Positions 54,785-63,554 of a DNA stretch of 64,000 bases are shown here, in pieces. Under the pieces are notes generated by a model that searched no databases, was not told where the DNA came from, and saw only the letters and a program-made list of their open reading frames with translations. Positions within the stretch are counted from its first letter, which is position 1. Every line of letters begins with the position of its first letter. The position numbers and the translations under genes were made by a program. Source of the DNA: Sulfitobacter indolifex (GTDB lineage Bacteria > Pseudomonadota > Alphaproteobacteria > Rhodobacterales > Rhodobacteraceae); NCBI RefSeq assembly GCF_022788655.1, contig NZ_CP084951.1:372001-436000 (forward strand). The letters run 5' to 3'.

Positions 54785-55432
54785 ATGGATAGCGAATATA
54801 ACCCGCCGCAGGAACCGCTGGTCATTCTGCATGAAGACGCCGAAGTGCTGCTGGTCGATAAACCCGCGGGGCTGCTCAGCGTGCCGGGCAAGGGTGAGCA
54901 TCTGGCGGATTGCCTGATCGCGCGGGTGCAGGCGGTCTTTCCGGAAGCATTGCTGGTGCATCGGCTGGATCGTGACACCTCGGGCGTGATGATCTTTGCG
55001 ATGACTGCTCATGCGCAACGCCACCTTGGGCTGCAGTTTGAAAAGCGCATGACGCGGAAAACCTATGTTGCGCGGGTCTGGGGCGTGCCGGAAGAGAAAT
55101 CTGGTTCTATCGATCTGCCGCTGATCGTCGATTGGCCGAACCGCCCGCTGCAGATGGTCTGTCATGAGACCGGCAAGCCCGCGCAGACCGATTGGAAGGT
55201 GATCAAGACCGACGGAGAAACCTCTCGCGTGCGGCTGTTTCCCAAGACCGGGCGCAGCCACCAGCTTCGCGTGCATATGTTGGCGCTTGGGCATCCGATT
55301 CTAGGGGATCCGTTCTATGCCACCGGGCCCGCGCGGGATTACCCGCGGTTGATGCTGCATAGTGAAGAGCTGCGGTTTAACCATCCGCAGGGCGGGGCTT
55401 CGACCAAGGTGCGGGTTAAGGCGCCGTTCTGA
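54785..55432 (+). CDS. RluA-family 23S/tRNA pseudouridine synthase
   Basis: 215 residues. Core motifs: VLLVDKPAGLLSVPGKG (near residue 20), then catalytic VHRLDRDTSGVMIFA (Asp about residue 63) and FPKTGRSHQLRVHMLALGHPILGDPFY. It lacks an N-terminal S4 domain, as in RluA itself, so the substrate could be 23S U746 and tRNA U32, but this is not provable here. A GAGGGGGAG ribosome-binding site precedes the ATG. Confidence 0.92.
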   Translation: MDSEYNPPQEPLVILHEDAEVLLVDKPAGLLSVPGKGEHLADCLIARVQAVFPEALLVHRLDRDTSGVMIFAMTAHAQRHLGLQFEKRMTRKTYVARVWGVPEEKSGSIDLPLIVDWPNRPLQMVCHETGKPAQTDWKVIKTDGETSRVRLFPKTGRSHQLRVHMLALGHPILGDPFYATGPARDYPRLMLHSEELRFNHPQGGASTKVRVKAPF

Positions 55433-55615
55433 GAGCGCTCCGTGCCCAGCCTTGTAATCTGTGTCGGGTGTGGGATCGGTATTTAAGAAAGGATGAAAGC
55501 AATAGGGGCGGTGGCGCTGCGGGGAAGTTGTGCTTTGTGGTATTGGGGGGGTGAAACCTGCGGGGTTTGAGACTACCTCTAGGCTAACTGTTCACAGATT
55601 GACCCGGAGGATATC
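55433..55615. other. 183-base leader of the peroxiredoxin gene, no gene seen
   Basis: The segment is G-rich with many T. No open frame has a start and ribosome-binding site. It should contain the peroxiredoxin promoter, but no clear -35/-10 pair or OxyR-like site could be assigned by eye. Confidence 0.5.
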
Positions 55616-56269
55616 ATGGGCTTGCGTATCAACGACACTATTCCCGACCTTACAGTCGAAACAGATCAGGGCAGCTTTTCGCTGCATGAGTTCGTCGGTG
55701 ACAATTGGGCGATCTTGTTTTCCCATCCGAAGGATTTCACCCCCGTTTGCACGACCGAATTCGGTGCCGTGGCGCGGCTTTCCGATGAGTGGGAAAAGCG
55801 CGGGACTAAGGTGATCGGCATTAGTGTCGACGGGGTTGAAGAGCATAAAAAGTGGAAGGGCGATATTGAGAAGGTTGCGGGCACAAAAGCCGGCTTCCCG
55901 ATTATCGCTGACGCGGGGCTGGAGGTGTCGAAGGCCTTTGATATGCTACCTGCAGAAGCCTATATGCCCGATGGCCGGACGCCGAATGACAGCGCCACTG
56001 TGCGGTCGGTCTTTATCATTGGGCCGGATAAGCAACTGAAGCTGAGCATGACCTATCCGATGAATGTCGGCCGTAACTTTGCCGAAGTTCTGCGCGCGTT
56101 GGATGGGTTGCAGACGGCCGGGAAGAACGGAGTAGCGACGCCCGCAGATTGGCAAGTTGGCGAGGATGTGATTATTCCCGCGACCGTGTCGGATGAGGAC
56201 GCCAAAGCGAAATTCGGGGCGTTTGATACTGTGCTGCCTTATCTGCGTAAGGCAAAGCTGCCGGGTTGA
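55616..56269 (+). CDS. Peroxiredoxin, 1-Cys Prx6 type
   Basis: 217 residues. The peroxidatic Cys is in HPKDFTPVCTTEFG (about residue 46). There is no second resolving Cys in the usual place, so the Prx6 (1-Cys) class fits, along with the long C-terminal arm (TPADWQVGEDVIIPA). It reduces hydrogen peroxide or lipid peroxides in the cytoplasm using an external thiol. A strong GGAGG precedes the ATG. Confidence 0.95.
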   Translation: MGLRINDTIPDLTVETDQGSFSLHEFVGDNWAILFSHPKDFTPVCTTEFGAVARLSDEWEKRGTKVIGISVDGVEEHKKWKGDIEKVAGTKAGFPIIADAGLEVSKAFDMLPAEAYMPDGRTPNDSATVRSVFIIGPDKQLKLSMTYPMNVGRNFAEVLRALDGLQTAGKNGVATPADWQVGEDVIIPATVSDEDAKAKFGAFDTVLPYLRKAKLPG

Positions 56270-56279
56270 AGGCGCGATT

Positions 56280-56298
56280 GGGGCCGCATTGCGGCCCC
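56280..56298 (+). terminator. Short hairpin after the peroxiredoxin gene
   Basis: GGGGCCGC / GCGGCCCC with an ATT loop. There is no T-run, so terminator strength is doubtful. It lies just before the capsule-like gene. Confidence 0.4.
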
Positions 56299-56322
56299 TT
56301 ACTTCCGGGGAATGAAACAGCT

Positions 56323-57456
56323 ATGTTTTTCAAACTAGATGGCGATCAGCTTGCAGAGTTTGATGCAAAGCTCGCGCCGGATATTATCACATTTAATACA
56401 AGTACGGGCGCGGTTTTACGAAGTTTGGCCGCGCGGCGTGGCTGGGGTGCGGCGGTGAGAGCTTTGATTGGGCAGGTGGTCTCTCCCGATCCTGAGGCTG
56501 GTGCATTGGTGCAAGGCAACCTTGACCGGAAGCGTATCCGTGTGCCGCAGATCTTTTCCAACAAAGTCGTTGCTGGGATTTATCGACGTGTGAAAGTGAC
56601 GCAAGCGGGGCTGCTGAAACAGGCGCTTGAGGCAGAGATAGAAGCGCAAGTGCCTGACTGTACGCTTATTTTTAACGGGTCGGCGTATCCTGAATCTGTT
56701 TTGGCGGCTGTTTCTCGTACCCTTCCGCGTGTTTTTGTAGAAGGTGGGTTTTTCCCAAATACACTGCAGATTGACCCCAAGGGTCTGAATGGTGCAAATT
56801 CGATCCCCAGATCTCCGGAATTTTACCGCGCTGCTGATTTTGCATCTGAAGGCTTGCCGAAGACGGTTAACAACCGTCCATCCAAGCGTCAGTTTGAAAA
56901 GGTTGATCTAGCGCCGGGGTTTGTCTTTGTCCCCTTTCAGGTGCCGTCAGACATGCAGGTGACGTTACACTCCCCATGGGTGCGGGACATGGCGCATTTT
57001 TTAGAGGTCGTGACCGCAGCAGCCGAGGATAATCCGGACGAAGTATTTGTCATTAAAGAACACCCCTCTTTCAAACATTCTGTCAAAAACCATTTGCCGC
57101 CGCATCCGCGCGTGATCTTTGCGAATGGGAACATCACCTCTGAGCTTTTGGAACAATCGCGCGCTGTGATGACGCTGAACTCGACCGTGGGGATCGAGGC
57201 GCTGCTGCACGATAAACCTGTGATCACGTTAGGCGAAGCCTGTTATAATATCGAAGGGCTTGTTCAGCGGGCACAGGATACAGCGGCCTTAAACAAAGCG
57301 TTGCAGAACCGGGACTTTCGGCCAGACGAGATGCTACGTCAGCAGTTTTTAGGCTATTTGTGGAACCGCTACCTTTTGCACGGCAGCTATAACGATTTGC
57401 CCGATAACCTAGCCTTTGAACTGCGCCGCCGGGCGGGTCAGGACATCATTTCGTAG
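56323..57456 (+). CDS. Capsule polysaccharide biosynthesis-like protein (KpsC/KpsS-like)
   Basis: 377 residues from the ATG at 56323. The open frame reaches back into the peroxiredoxin gene, but the ATG here follows GGGGAATG and gives a plausible N-terminus. The C-terminal half (FVFVPFQVPSDMQVTLHSPWV, then VIKEHPSFKHSV and TLNSTVGIEALLHDKPVITLG) matches the Capsule_synth family used for Kdo-linked or surface polysaccharide export. GC in 56641-56760 is 58/120 (48%), lower than a sampled 60-base line in pnp (39/60, 65%). Probably acquired. Confidence 0.75.
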   Translation: MFFKLDGDQLAEFDAKLAPDIITFNTSTGAVLRSLAARRGWGAAVRALIGQVVSPDPEAGALVQGNLDRKRIRVPQIFSNKVVAGIYRRVKVTQAGLLKQALEAEIEAQVPDCTLIFNGSAYPESVLAAVSRTLPRVFVEGGFFPNTLQIDPKGLNGANSIPRSPEFYRAADFASEGLPKTVNNRPSKRQFEKVDLAPGFVFVPFQVPSDMQVTLHSPWVRDMAHFLEVVTAAAEDNPDEVFVIKEHPSFKHSVKNHLPPHPRVIFANGNITSELLEQSRAVMTLNSTVGIEALLHDKPVITLGEACYNIEGLVQRAQDTAALNKALQNRDFRPDEMLRQQFLGYLWNRYLLHGSYNDLPDNLAFELRRRAGQDIIS

Positions 57457-58061
57457 CCGAAATTGCCGAAGTCGGCGCGCGTCTTGGTGTTGATGACGGA
57501 GATAACCTCTGGCGTGAGGTAGCTTTCGCGGGGCTTTTTGTCGGAAGTATTGCGGCTGCCTTGACGGGGCAGGCGTTCTTTAATGTTCAGGTCTGCGAAA
57601 AACGCGTCGAGGTCTGCATGAAGGCATTCGAACTTGATAAGCTGGTCGACGATGACACGGCCACTTTGATCGCAGACAAAGGCAGATTGGCCGAGGTCGC
57701 GCGCTTTGACATACTCGAGGAAACTCATCCGTACACTGCGGGTGTGACGATGATGACGGGTGTTCTGCCGCTCGAATTCATAGGCTGATATGGCCTGATC
57801 GTAAGGATTTCGCACCACTGCAAAACTGCTGTAGGCGTCCCAATGTTTCAATCCCATACGGCGGCGGAGATAGAGCGCAGTGGCATGGCCCGGAATATAG
57901 GCGCGTGCGATGTCTCTTTTAATGGGTAGTTTTGCGACGAGCCGGTTGAACGCCGTCTTTCGTCCGGGGGCCTTATACGGCGCCAGCAGCTCTTCTATCG
58001 CGCCGCCCGCTGTTTTCGGCACATGCACGAAGACAAGGTTAAGGGCGGGATAGATTGGCAT
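57438..58061 (-). CDS. Sulfotransferase-family protein
   Basis: 207 residues from the ATG at 58061. The frame is open further upstream, but the P-loop that binds the 5'-phosphosulfate should lie close to the start. That loop is VFVHVPKTAGGAIEELL (about residues 10-26). The 3'-phosphate-binding strand is FAVVRNPYDQAISAYEF (about 82-98). The family is carbohydrate or tyrosine sulfotransferase-like and PAPS dependent. Overlaps the capsule-like gene by 19 bases tail to tail. A link to surface polysaccharide sulfation is plausible but unproven. Confidence 0.78.
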   Translation of the reverse strand: MPIYPALNLVFVHVPKTAGGAIEELLAPYKAPGRKTAFNRLVAKLPIKRDIARAYIPGHATALYLRRRMGLKHWDAYSSFAVVRNPYDQAISAYEFERQNTRHHRHTRSVRMSFLEYVKARDLGQSAFVCDQSGRVIVDQLIKFECLHADLDAFFADLNIKERLPRQGSRNTSDKKPRESYLTPEVISVINTKTRADFGNFGYEMMS

Positions 58062-58083
58062 GGTGTGAGGAACCCCCGAGAAA

Positions 58084-58108
58084 AACCCCGGCGGATGAAC
58101 CGCCGGGG
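58084..58108 (-). terminator. pnp terminator
   Basis: CCCCGGCGG / CCGCCGGGG with a five-base loop; on the minus strand TTTTT follows the stem. It lies just beyond the pnp stop. Confidence 0.88.
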
Positions 58109-58128
58109 CCAATAGCGCAGGAGAAGGA

Positions 58129-60264
58129 TTAACCTTCTGCCGCTTCTTCTTTTGACACTTCTTCACCAGTTTCCTGATCGACGACTTTCATCGACAGGCG
58201 CACCTTGCCGCGATCGTCAAAGCCCAAGAGCTTCACTTTCACTTCCTGGCCTTCCTTCAGAACGTCCGAAGGATGGTTCAAGCGGCGGTTTTCGATCTGG
58301 GACACGTGAACCAGACCGTCGCGCTTGCCAAAGAAGTTCACGAAAGCGCCGAAATCGACGATCTTGACCACGGTGCCGGTGTAAACGGCGCCTTCTTCGG
58401 GCTCTGCCACGATCGAATAGATCATGTCATAGGCCTTCTTGATGGCGTCGCCATTGGCGCTGGCGATCTTGATGATGCCTTCGTCGTTGATGTCGACCTT
58501 GGCGCCGGAGACTTCGACGATCTCGCGGATCACCTTACCGCCGGAACCGATCACTTCACGGATCTTGTCGGTGGGGATCTGCATGGTCTCGATGCGTGGG
58601 GCGTGGACGGAGAAGTCAGAAGCACCCGAAAGCGCTTTGTTCATCTCGCCGAGGATGTGGATACGGCCGTCTTTGGCCTGAGCCAAGGCTTTTTCCATGA
58701 TCTCGGGCGTGATGCCTGCGACCTTGATGTCCATCTGCAGCGAGGTGATGCCCGCTTCGGTACCGGCCACTTTGAAGTCCATGTCTCCGAGGTGGTCTTC
58801 GTCACCCAGGATGTCCGACAGGATCGCGTAGGAGCCGTCATCTTCGAGGATCAGACCCATTGCAACACCGGCCACAGCCGATTTCAGCGGCACGCCTGCG
58901 TCCATCATGGACAGCGAGCCACCGCAGACCGATGCCATCGACGAGGAGCCGTTGGATTCGGTGATCTCGGACACGAGACGGATGGTGTAGGGGAAGTCTG
59001 TGGCTGCGGGCAGAACGGCCTGCAGGGCACGCCAAGCAAGCTTACCGTGGCCAACTTCACGACGGCCGGGAGGGCCGACGCGACCAACTTCACCAACCGA
59101 GTAGGGAGGGAAGTTATAATGCAGCAGGAAGTTCGATTTGAAGTTGCCGTGCAGCGCGTCGATGAATTGCTCATCGTCGCCAGTCCCCAGTGTGGTCACG
59201 ACGAGACCCTGTGTCTCACCACGGGTGAACAGCGCCGAACCGTGGGTCCGCGGCAGGATGCCGGTTTCGGCCACGATGTCGCGGATTTCGTCGGTGCGAC
59301 GACCGTCGATACGCTTGCCGGTTTTCACCACGTCGCCGCGCAGGATGCTGGCCTCAAGGCCCTTCATCGCGGAGCCGAGGTTCTTGTCCTCAAGCTGTTC
59401 TTCGGTGAGCTTGCCCTTGATCGTCTCGCGAGCAGCGGCAACAGCGGCGGTGCGCTCTTGCTTGTCGGCGATGGCGAATGCAGCGCGCATTTCGTCTTCA
59501 CCGGCAGCTTTAACAGCAGCAGACAGGTCCGAGTAATCGTCGGGCTGGAAGTCGAACGGCTCTTTCGCCGCGTCTTCGGCCAGATCGATGATCAGGTCGA
59601 TAACCGGCTGGATCTGCTCGTGGGCGAATTTCACCGCACCCAGCATTTCCTCTTCCGACAGCTCATAGGCTTCGGATTCGACCATCATCACAGCGTCTTT
59701 GGTGCCGGCGACAACCAGATCGAGGCGCTGCTCGGGGTTCAAGCGCAGGTCCTGCATGTCGTCGATTGTTGGGTTCAGGATGTAGTCGCCACCCTCATAA
59801 CCCACACGGCAGCCAGCGATTGGGCCACGGAACGGCGCGCCGGAAATGGTCAGCGCGGCAGAAGCGGCGATCATCGCGACCATATCGGGGTCGTTCACCA
59901 GATCGTGGCTCAGCACGGTACACATCACCAGAACTTCGTTTTTGAAGCCGGGGACAAAGAGTGGGCGGATCGGACGGTCGATCAGACGCGCGGTCAGTGT
60001 TTCTTTCTCGGTGGGGCGGGCCTCACGCTTGAAGAAGCCACCCGGTACTTTACCGGCGGCATAGTATTTTTCTTGGTAGTGCACGGTCAGGGGGAAGAAA
60101 TCCTGGCCCGGCTTTTGCTGACGTGCGTACGTCACGTTGGCCATAACGCTGGTTTCACCCAGCGTGGCAATCACCGACCCGTCCGCCTGACGGGCAACCT
60201 TACCGGTTTCCAGTGTAAGCGTTTCTTCGCCCCACTGGATCGATTTTTTCGTTACATTAAACAT
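58129..60264 (-). CDS. pnp: Polyribonucleotide nucleotidyltransferase (PNPase)
   Basis: 711 residues. Two RNase-PH domains (about 1-215 and 310-540) with an all-helical linker. The active site lies in the second (STSLCGGS-like: here [29 protein letters not shown]). KH domain with the GSGG loop in [14 protein letters not shown] (about 560-610) and a C-terminal S1 domain ([26 protein letters not shown], about 625-690). It degrades RNA 3' to 5' using phosphate. Follows rpsO on the same strand. Confidence 0.97.
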   Translation of the reverse strand: MFNVTKKSIQWGEETLTLETGKVARQADGSVIATLGETSVMANVTYARQQKPGQDFFPLTVHYQEKYYAAGKVPGGFFKREARPTEKETLTARLIDRPIRPLFVPGFKNEVLVMCTVLSHDLVNDPDMVAMIAASAALTISGAPFRGPIAGCRVGYEGGDYILNPTIDDMQDLRLNPEQRLDLVVAGTKDAVMMVESEAYELSEEEMLGAVKFAHEQIQPVIDLIIDLAEDAAKEPFDFQPDDYSDLSAAVKAAGEDEMRAAFAIADKQERTAAVAAARETIKGKLTEEQLEDKNLGSAMKGLEASILRGDVVKTGKRIDGRRTDEIRDIVAETGILPRTHGSALFTRGETQGLVVTTLGTGDDEQFIDALHGNFKSNFLLHYNFPPYSVGEVGRVGPPGRREVGHGKLAWRALQAVLPAATDFPYTIRLVSEITESNGSSSMASVCGGSLSMMDAGVPLKSAVAGVAMGLILEDDGSYAILSDILGDEDHLGDMDFKVAGTEAGITSLQMDIKVAGITPEIMEKALAQAKDGRIHILGEMNKALSGASDFSVHAPRIETMQIPTDKIREVIGSGGKVIREIVEVSGAKVDINDEGIIKIASANGDAIKKAYDMIYSIVAEPEEGAVYTGTVVKIVDFGAFVNFFGKRDGLVHVSQIENRRLNHPSDVLKEGQEVKVKLLGFDDRGKVRLSMKVVDQETGEEVSKEEAAEG

Positions 60265-60474
60265 CTACGTTTCCTTTTTGGCCCATTGGCCATTGCATAG
60301 GGGCCGTATTGCCCCTGACTCCGGTATCTTCTTTTTCAGGCGCAGGAGTCCGCGCGCCGGATTTCAGATTGCGCGGGCATACATGTTTTCAAGGCAAATG
60401 GGAAGCGTTCTGTCGGGGCGGAACGGCAAGCGGCGGGTTCTTTCCGCTGCGCTATCGTACAATCGGCATGCATA
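60265..60474. other. 210-base pnp leader between rpsO terminator and pnp
   Basis: No gene seen. On the minus strand the leader contains GGGGCAATACGGCCCC and GGCCAATGGGCC hairpins close to the pnp start and an AAGGAAACGT ribosome-binding site. A leader with structure fits the known autocontrol of pnp mRNA by PNPase in other bacteria, but no specific site is demonstrated here. Confidence 0.45.
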
Positions 60475-60506
60475 AAAAAACCTCCCGGCGTGGGCCGGGA
60501 GGTTTT
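60475..60506. terminator. rpsO terminator (bidirectional)
   Basis: CCTCCCGGC (60481-60489) / GCCGGGAGG (60494-60502), GTGG loop, flanked by A7 and TTTT. Confidence 0.92.
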
Positions 60507-60543
60507 AATAGTCCTGTCACCGGGAAACCCGGTAGGCGTGCGC

Positions 60544-60813
60544 TTAGCGGCGCAGGCCCAGACGCTTGATGAGGTCCTGATAACGGGCGTCATCTTTGGC
60601 CTTAACGTAATCCAGCAGCTTGCGGCGCGTCGCGACCATTTTCAAAAGACCACGGCGGCCGTGGTTGTCTTTTTTGTGGGTCTTGAAGTGCTCGGTCAAC
60701 GTGACGATGCGCGAGGTCAGAATGGCAACCTGTACTTCGGGCGAACCTGTGTCGCCTTCTTTGGTGCCGAAATCTTTCATGACTTTTGCTTTTTCTTCAG
60801 CAGTAATCGACAT
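60544..60813 (-). CDS. rpsO: 30S ribosomal protein S15
   Basis: 89 residues, exactly the usual S15 size. It has the four-helix fold with [42 protein letters not shown]15 binds 16S rRNA at the central domain early in assembly. A GGAGACC ribosome-binding site precedes the ATG. Order rpsO-pnp is conserved across most bacteria. Confidence 0.97.
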   Translation of the reverse strand: MSITAEEKAKVMKDFGTKEGDTGSPEVQVAILTSRIVTLTEHFKTHKKDNHGRRGLLKMVATRRKLLDYVKAKDDARYQDLIKRLGLRR

Positions 60814-60981
60814 CGGGGTCTCCTTTCGAAAAGAGTTTAAATGGATGGCGCAGGCCGGGATGTCGTCCAGCTCAGGCCCATGGAGATATCACCCGCTGAC
60901 GGAATCAGCAGGCGATGGGGGCGTATAGGGCGAATTTGCGCCTTTGGCAAAGGGTGATTTTTGCGACGGCGGTTGCATGCG

Positions 60982-61908
60982 TCACGCGGCAGGAACAAGT
61001 GCAAGGGCCGCGCTGAGCGGGATCAGGGCGATATCTTCCAGCGCGACACTATCTCCGGCCACCCGCGCGACGATGATGTCATCCAGCAGGACGAGCGTCT
61101 GGTTCGGTTGGTCGGGATCGGGCAGGATGGAAAGGGGCGGCTCTGACCCGGTGGCGGTGCTGTCATCCCAGACAAACAAAAGCGAATCATCTTCTGCGTG
61201 ATAGTCCATGATCTGCGCCGCGCCCTGCTCGGCAATCCAATCCCCCAAAACAATTTGATCCGTACCTTCGCCTGACGTCACAACGTCCTGCGCGCCTGCG
61301 ACAATCAGGTCATCCCCGCCGCCGCCATTAAGGTAGTCGCGGCTCTGCTCATCATCCGCGCCGGTGAGCGTGTCATCCCCCCAGCCGCCAAAGAGCGTAT
61401 CTTCGCCATTGCCACCCCGCAGCGCATCATCGCCAAGCCCGCCTTGGAGCGCGTCGTCTCCTGCGTCGCCATTCAGCAAGTCATCACCCGCAGAGCCCTG
61501 GAGCGCATCATCGCCCGCGCCGCCATAGAGAAAGTCATCGCCATTGTGGCCAAAAAGGCTGTCGTTGCCCGCGCCGCCGAACAGGTCATCATCCCCGTCA
61601 TTGCCGTGCATTCTGTCGTTACCATCGTCGCCGCGCAGCGTGTCATTGCCGTCTTGACCGTGCAGATCATCGTCGCCGCCAGCGCCATGGAGCAGATCAT
61701 TCCCGCCATAGCCGCCAAGCTGATCGTTGCCGCTGCCGCCCTGCACCGTCTCGCCGTCATCGCTGCCGGTAAGGATGTCCCCCAAAGTAGCGCTGCCGCC
61801 GCGCGAGATGTCAGCCTCTGGCGTGTCATCCTCTTCCGGTGTTTCGATTTCCACAAATGTGACAGCGCCAACCGCCATCAGTCCCATCATTCCAGCCAGC
61901 CACAGCAT
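60982..61908 (-). CDS. RTX-repeat (hemolysin-type calcium-binding) protein with an N-terminal membrane helix
   Basis: 308 residues from the ATG at 61908 (GGTGGA 7 bases upstream; GTG 61920 is weaker). One hydrophobic segment near the N-terminus (residues about 2-19) could be a signal or anchor. Next comes a short acidic linker, then 14 in-phase nonapeptides of the GGxGxDxLx type (about residues 57-182, DNA 61363-61740), a short break and one more repeat. The C-terminal 100 residues are acidic and beta-rich. RTX proteins usually leave by type I secretion using a C-terminal signal, and no T1SS gene is present. Confidence 0.88.
   Translation of the reverse strand: MLWLAGMMGLMAVGAVTFVEIETPEEDDTPEADISRGGSATLGDILTGSDDGETVQGGSGNDQLGGYGGNDLLHGAGGDDDLHGQDGNDTLRGDDGNDRMHGNDGDDDLFGGAGNDSLFGHNGDDFLYGGAGDDALQGSAGDDLLNGDAGDDALQGGLGDDALRGGNGEDTLFGGWGDDTLTGADDEQSRDYLNGGGGDDLIVAGAQDVVTSGEGTDQIVLGDWIAEQGAAQIMDYHAEDDSLLFVWDDSTATGSEPPLSILPDPDQPNQTLVLLDDIIVARVAGDSVALEDIALIPLSAALALVPAA
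61363..61740 (-). repeat. Tandem RTX nonapeptide-coding repeat block (14 units)
   Basis: Fourteen consecutive 27-base units each encode one GGxGxDxLx nonapeptide. Divergence between units is moderate, so this is old protein-level repetition and not a recent DNA array. Confidence 0.85.
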
Positions 61909-62033
61909 CCGCAGTTCCACCGTTCATTGCCTGATGCCCCACACACCATCCCGACCCTAAATGGGCATGGCGTGGCTTTAAAATCAAAGGAATAGACGGA
62001 GAATGGTTAACGCGTGGTTGCCAGCGCAGTGCG

Positions 62034-62549
62034 CTAGGGCTGCCACAAAACCGGCTCTTGGGTATAGGGCAGGTAAAGCGGATGGCGCGGGTGGCCGGCT
62101 TTGGAGAGGCCAAGGTGGTAAAGCGGTTTATCCCCTTGCGCCAACCGCGCGGCGACGGCCAGACCCCGGTCCAGATGCGCACCATGCACGCCCCAAGCGG
62201 CGATGATCCGGTCGGCCCAACCGGCCCCATCGACCAGCGTGGCGTCATTGTCGGGGCCGACGGGGTCAACAGCCGCGCGCATGTCGCGCGGATCGGTGGC
62301 GCGCCATGCAAAGATATTGGTCACCCGGAAACCGCCAAAGCCCAGCACCCGCGCGCGGCGCTCGCAACGCTCAACTGTGGGATCGTTCTGCACCTCGGTC
62401 GCGGTGGAGGGGTTCACCATCACAAACATCACCCGCGGCGCGGCGCTGTCCCAGACCCGTGTGAGGCTGTAGCGATACAGCTCACAGGGGGAGTAGACAG
62501 CGGTTGAGGGCGCATCGCCCTTGGTGTGGCTGCGGGTGATGAGGGCCAT
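62034..62549 (-). CDS. DUF1643 domain protein
   Basis: 171 residues matching the DUF1643 pattern: PRVMFVMVNPSTATEVQNDPTVERCERRARVLGFGGFRVTNIFAWRATDP in several conserved blocks (shown here in part as VNPSTATEVQNDPT and NIFAWRATDP). Function unknown; no signal or membrane helix. Its ATG abuts the truB stop, so it belongs to the truB transcript. Confidence 0.85.
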   Translation of the reverse strand: MALITRSHTKGDAPSTAVYSPCELYRYSLTRVWDSAAPRVMFVMVNPSTATEVQNDPTVERCERRARVLGFGGFRVTNIFAWRATDPRDMRAAVDPVGPDNDATLVDGAGWADRIIAAWGVHGAHLDRGLAVAARLAQGDKPLYHLGLSKAGHPRHPLYLPYTQEPVLWQP

Positions 62550-63476
62550 TTAGCCCTCGTTCGTGTCCGAAGATAGGTTGAAGACCCGGCTGGGGTGCAA
62601 CTCGCCTGCTTTGAAGCGGCCCACGGCGACGGGCTGACCGTCCAGCGAGGCCCAGCATTCATCGCCGTATTCCACGTCATGGGCGATTACCATGCCGGGG
62701 TTGCCGTTGCGCAGGCGCGTCGCGCCTTCGGGGGTGGCTTTGACCTCGGGCAACTCAACCAATCCTTCGGCCAGCGGCAGCAGATGCGTGTCGAGTTCTG
62801 GCGTGCGGGCGATCTCGTCGATCTGTGCCAGTGTCAGGGCATTCGAGGCCTCAAACGGGCCAGACCATGTGCGGCGCAGCTCGCGGACGTGGCCGAGGCA
62901 GCCAAGTTTTTGCCCCAGATCGCGGGCGATGGAGCGGACATAGCCGCCCTTGCCGCAGACCATCTCAAGCGTGACGTGATCCGCATCGGGCCGGTCGAGC
63001 AGCAGCAGGCTTTCCACCCAGAGCGGACGCGCGGCGATGTCCATCTCTTCGCCGTCGCGGGCGCGTTTATAGGCGCGCTGACCGTCAATCTTCACGGCAG
63101 AGAACTGTGGCGGGACTTGTTGGATGTCCCCGATGAAATCGCTCAGCGCATCCTTAATCGCCGCATCGTCGGGGCGCAGGTCGGAAGTGCCGATGACCTC
63201 GCCCTCGGCGTCGTCGGTGTTGGTGGAAATCCCCAAACGCACGGTAAACTCATAAGCTTTGAGCGCGTCAGTGATGTAGGGCACGGTCTTGGTCGCTTCG
63301 CCCAAGGCGATGGCCAGAACGCCGGTGGCTTCAGGGTCCAGCGTGCCCGCGTGGCCTGCCTTTTTCGCTTCAAGCGCCCAGCGGACCTTGTTGACCACGG
63401 CGGTCGATGTCGGTCCAGCGGGTTTATCTACAACCAGCCAGCCGGAAATATCGCGACCCTTGCGTTTGCGTGCCAT
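62550..63476 (-). CDS. truB: tRNA pseudouridine(55) synthase TruB
   Basis: 308 residues. It isomerises U55 in the T loop of tRNAs. [22 protein letters not shown] opens the protein, and the catalytic Asp is in [18 protein letters not shown] (about residue 46). The [25 protein letters not shown] segment and a C-terminal PUA-like domain (about 245-308) complete it. Upstream of it (63477-63554) lies the start region and the end of the truncated glycosidase-family gene. DUF1643 follows directly. Confidence 0.96.
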   Translation of the reverse strand: MARKRKGRDISGWLVVDKPAGPTSTAVVNKVRWALEAKKAGHAGTLDPEATGVLAIALGEATKTVPYITDALKAYEFTVRLGISTNTDDAEGEVIGTSDLRPDDAAIKDALSDFIGDIQQVPPQFSAVKIDGQRAYKRARDGEEMDIAARPLWVESLLLLDRPDADHVTLEMVCGKGGYVRSIARDLGQKLGCLGHVRELRRTWSGPFEASNALTLAQIDEIARTPELDTHLLPLAEGLVELPEVKATPEGATRLRNGNPGMVIAHDVEYGDECWASLDGQPVAVGRFKAGELHPSRVFNLSSDTNEG

Positions 63477-63554
63477 GTCTTGCCCCTTCGCGTGTGTGGT
63501 GCTGCCCTCTAACGGAGCCGCGCGCCGCTGCCCAGCCCTAGAGCTGGGGAAAAG

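Noticed and set aside
55433..55615. OxyR-type site upstream of the peroxiredoxin gene
   Set aside because: No convincing repeated half-sites at OxyR spacing.
58273..60300. 675-codon open frame on the plus strand
   Set aside because: Mirror of pnp; no ribosome-binding site or family pattern.
61363..61740. Regular 27-base periodicity resembling a CRISPR array
   Set aside because: Units are translated RTX nonapeptides without unique spacers, and there are no cas genes.
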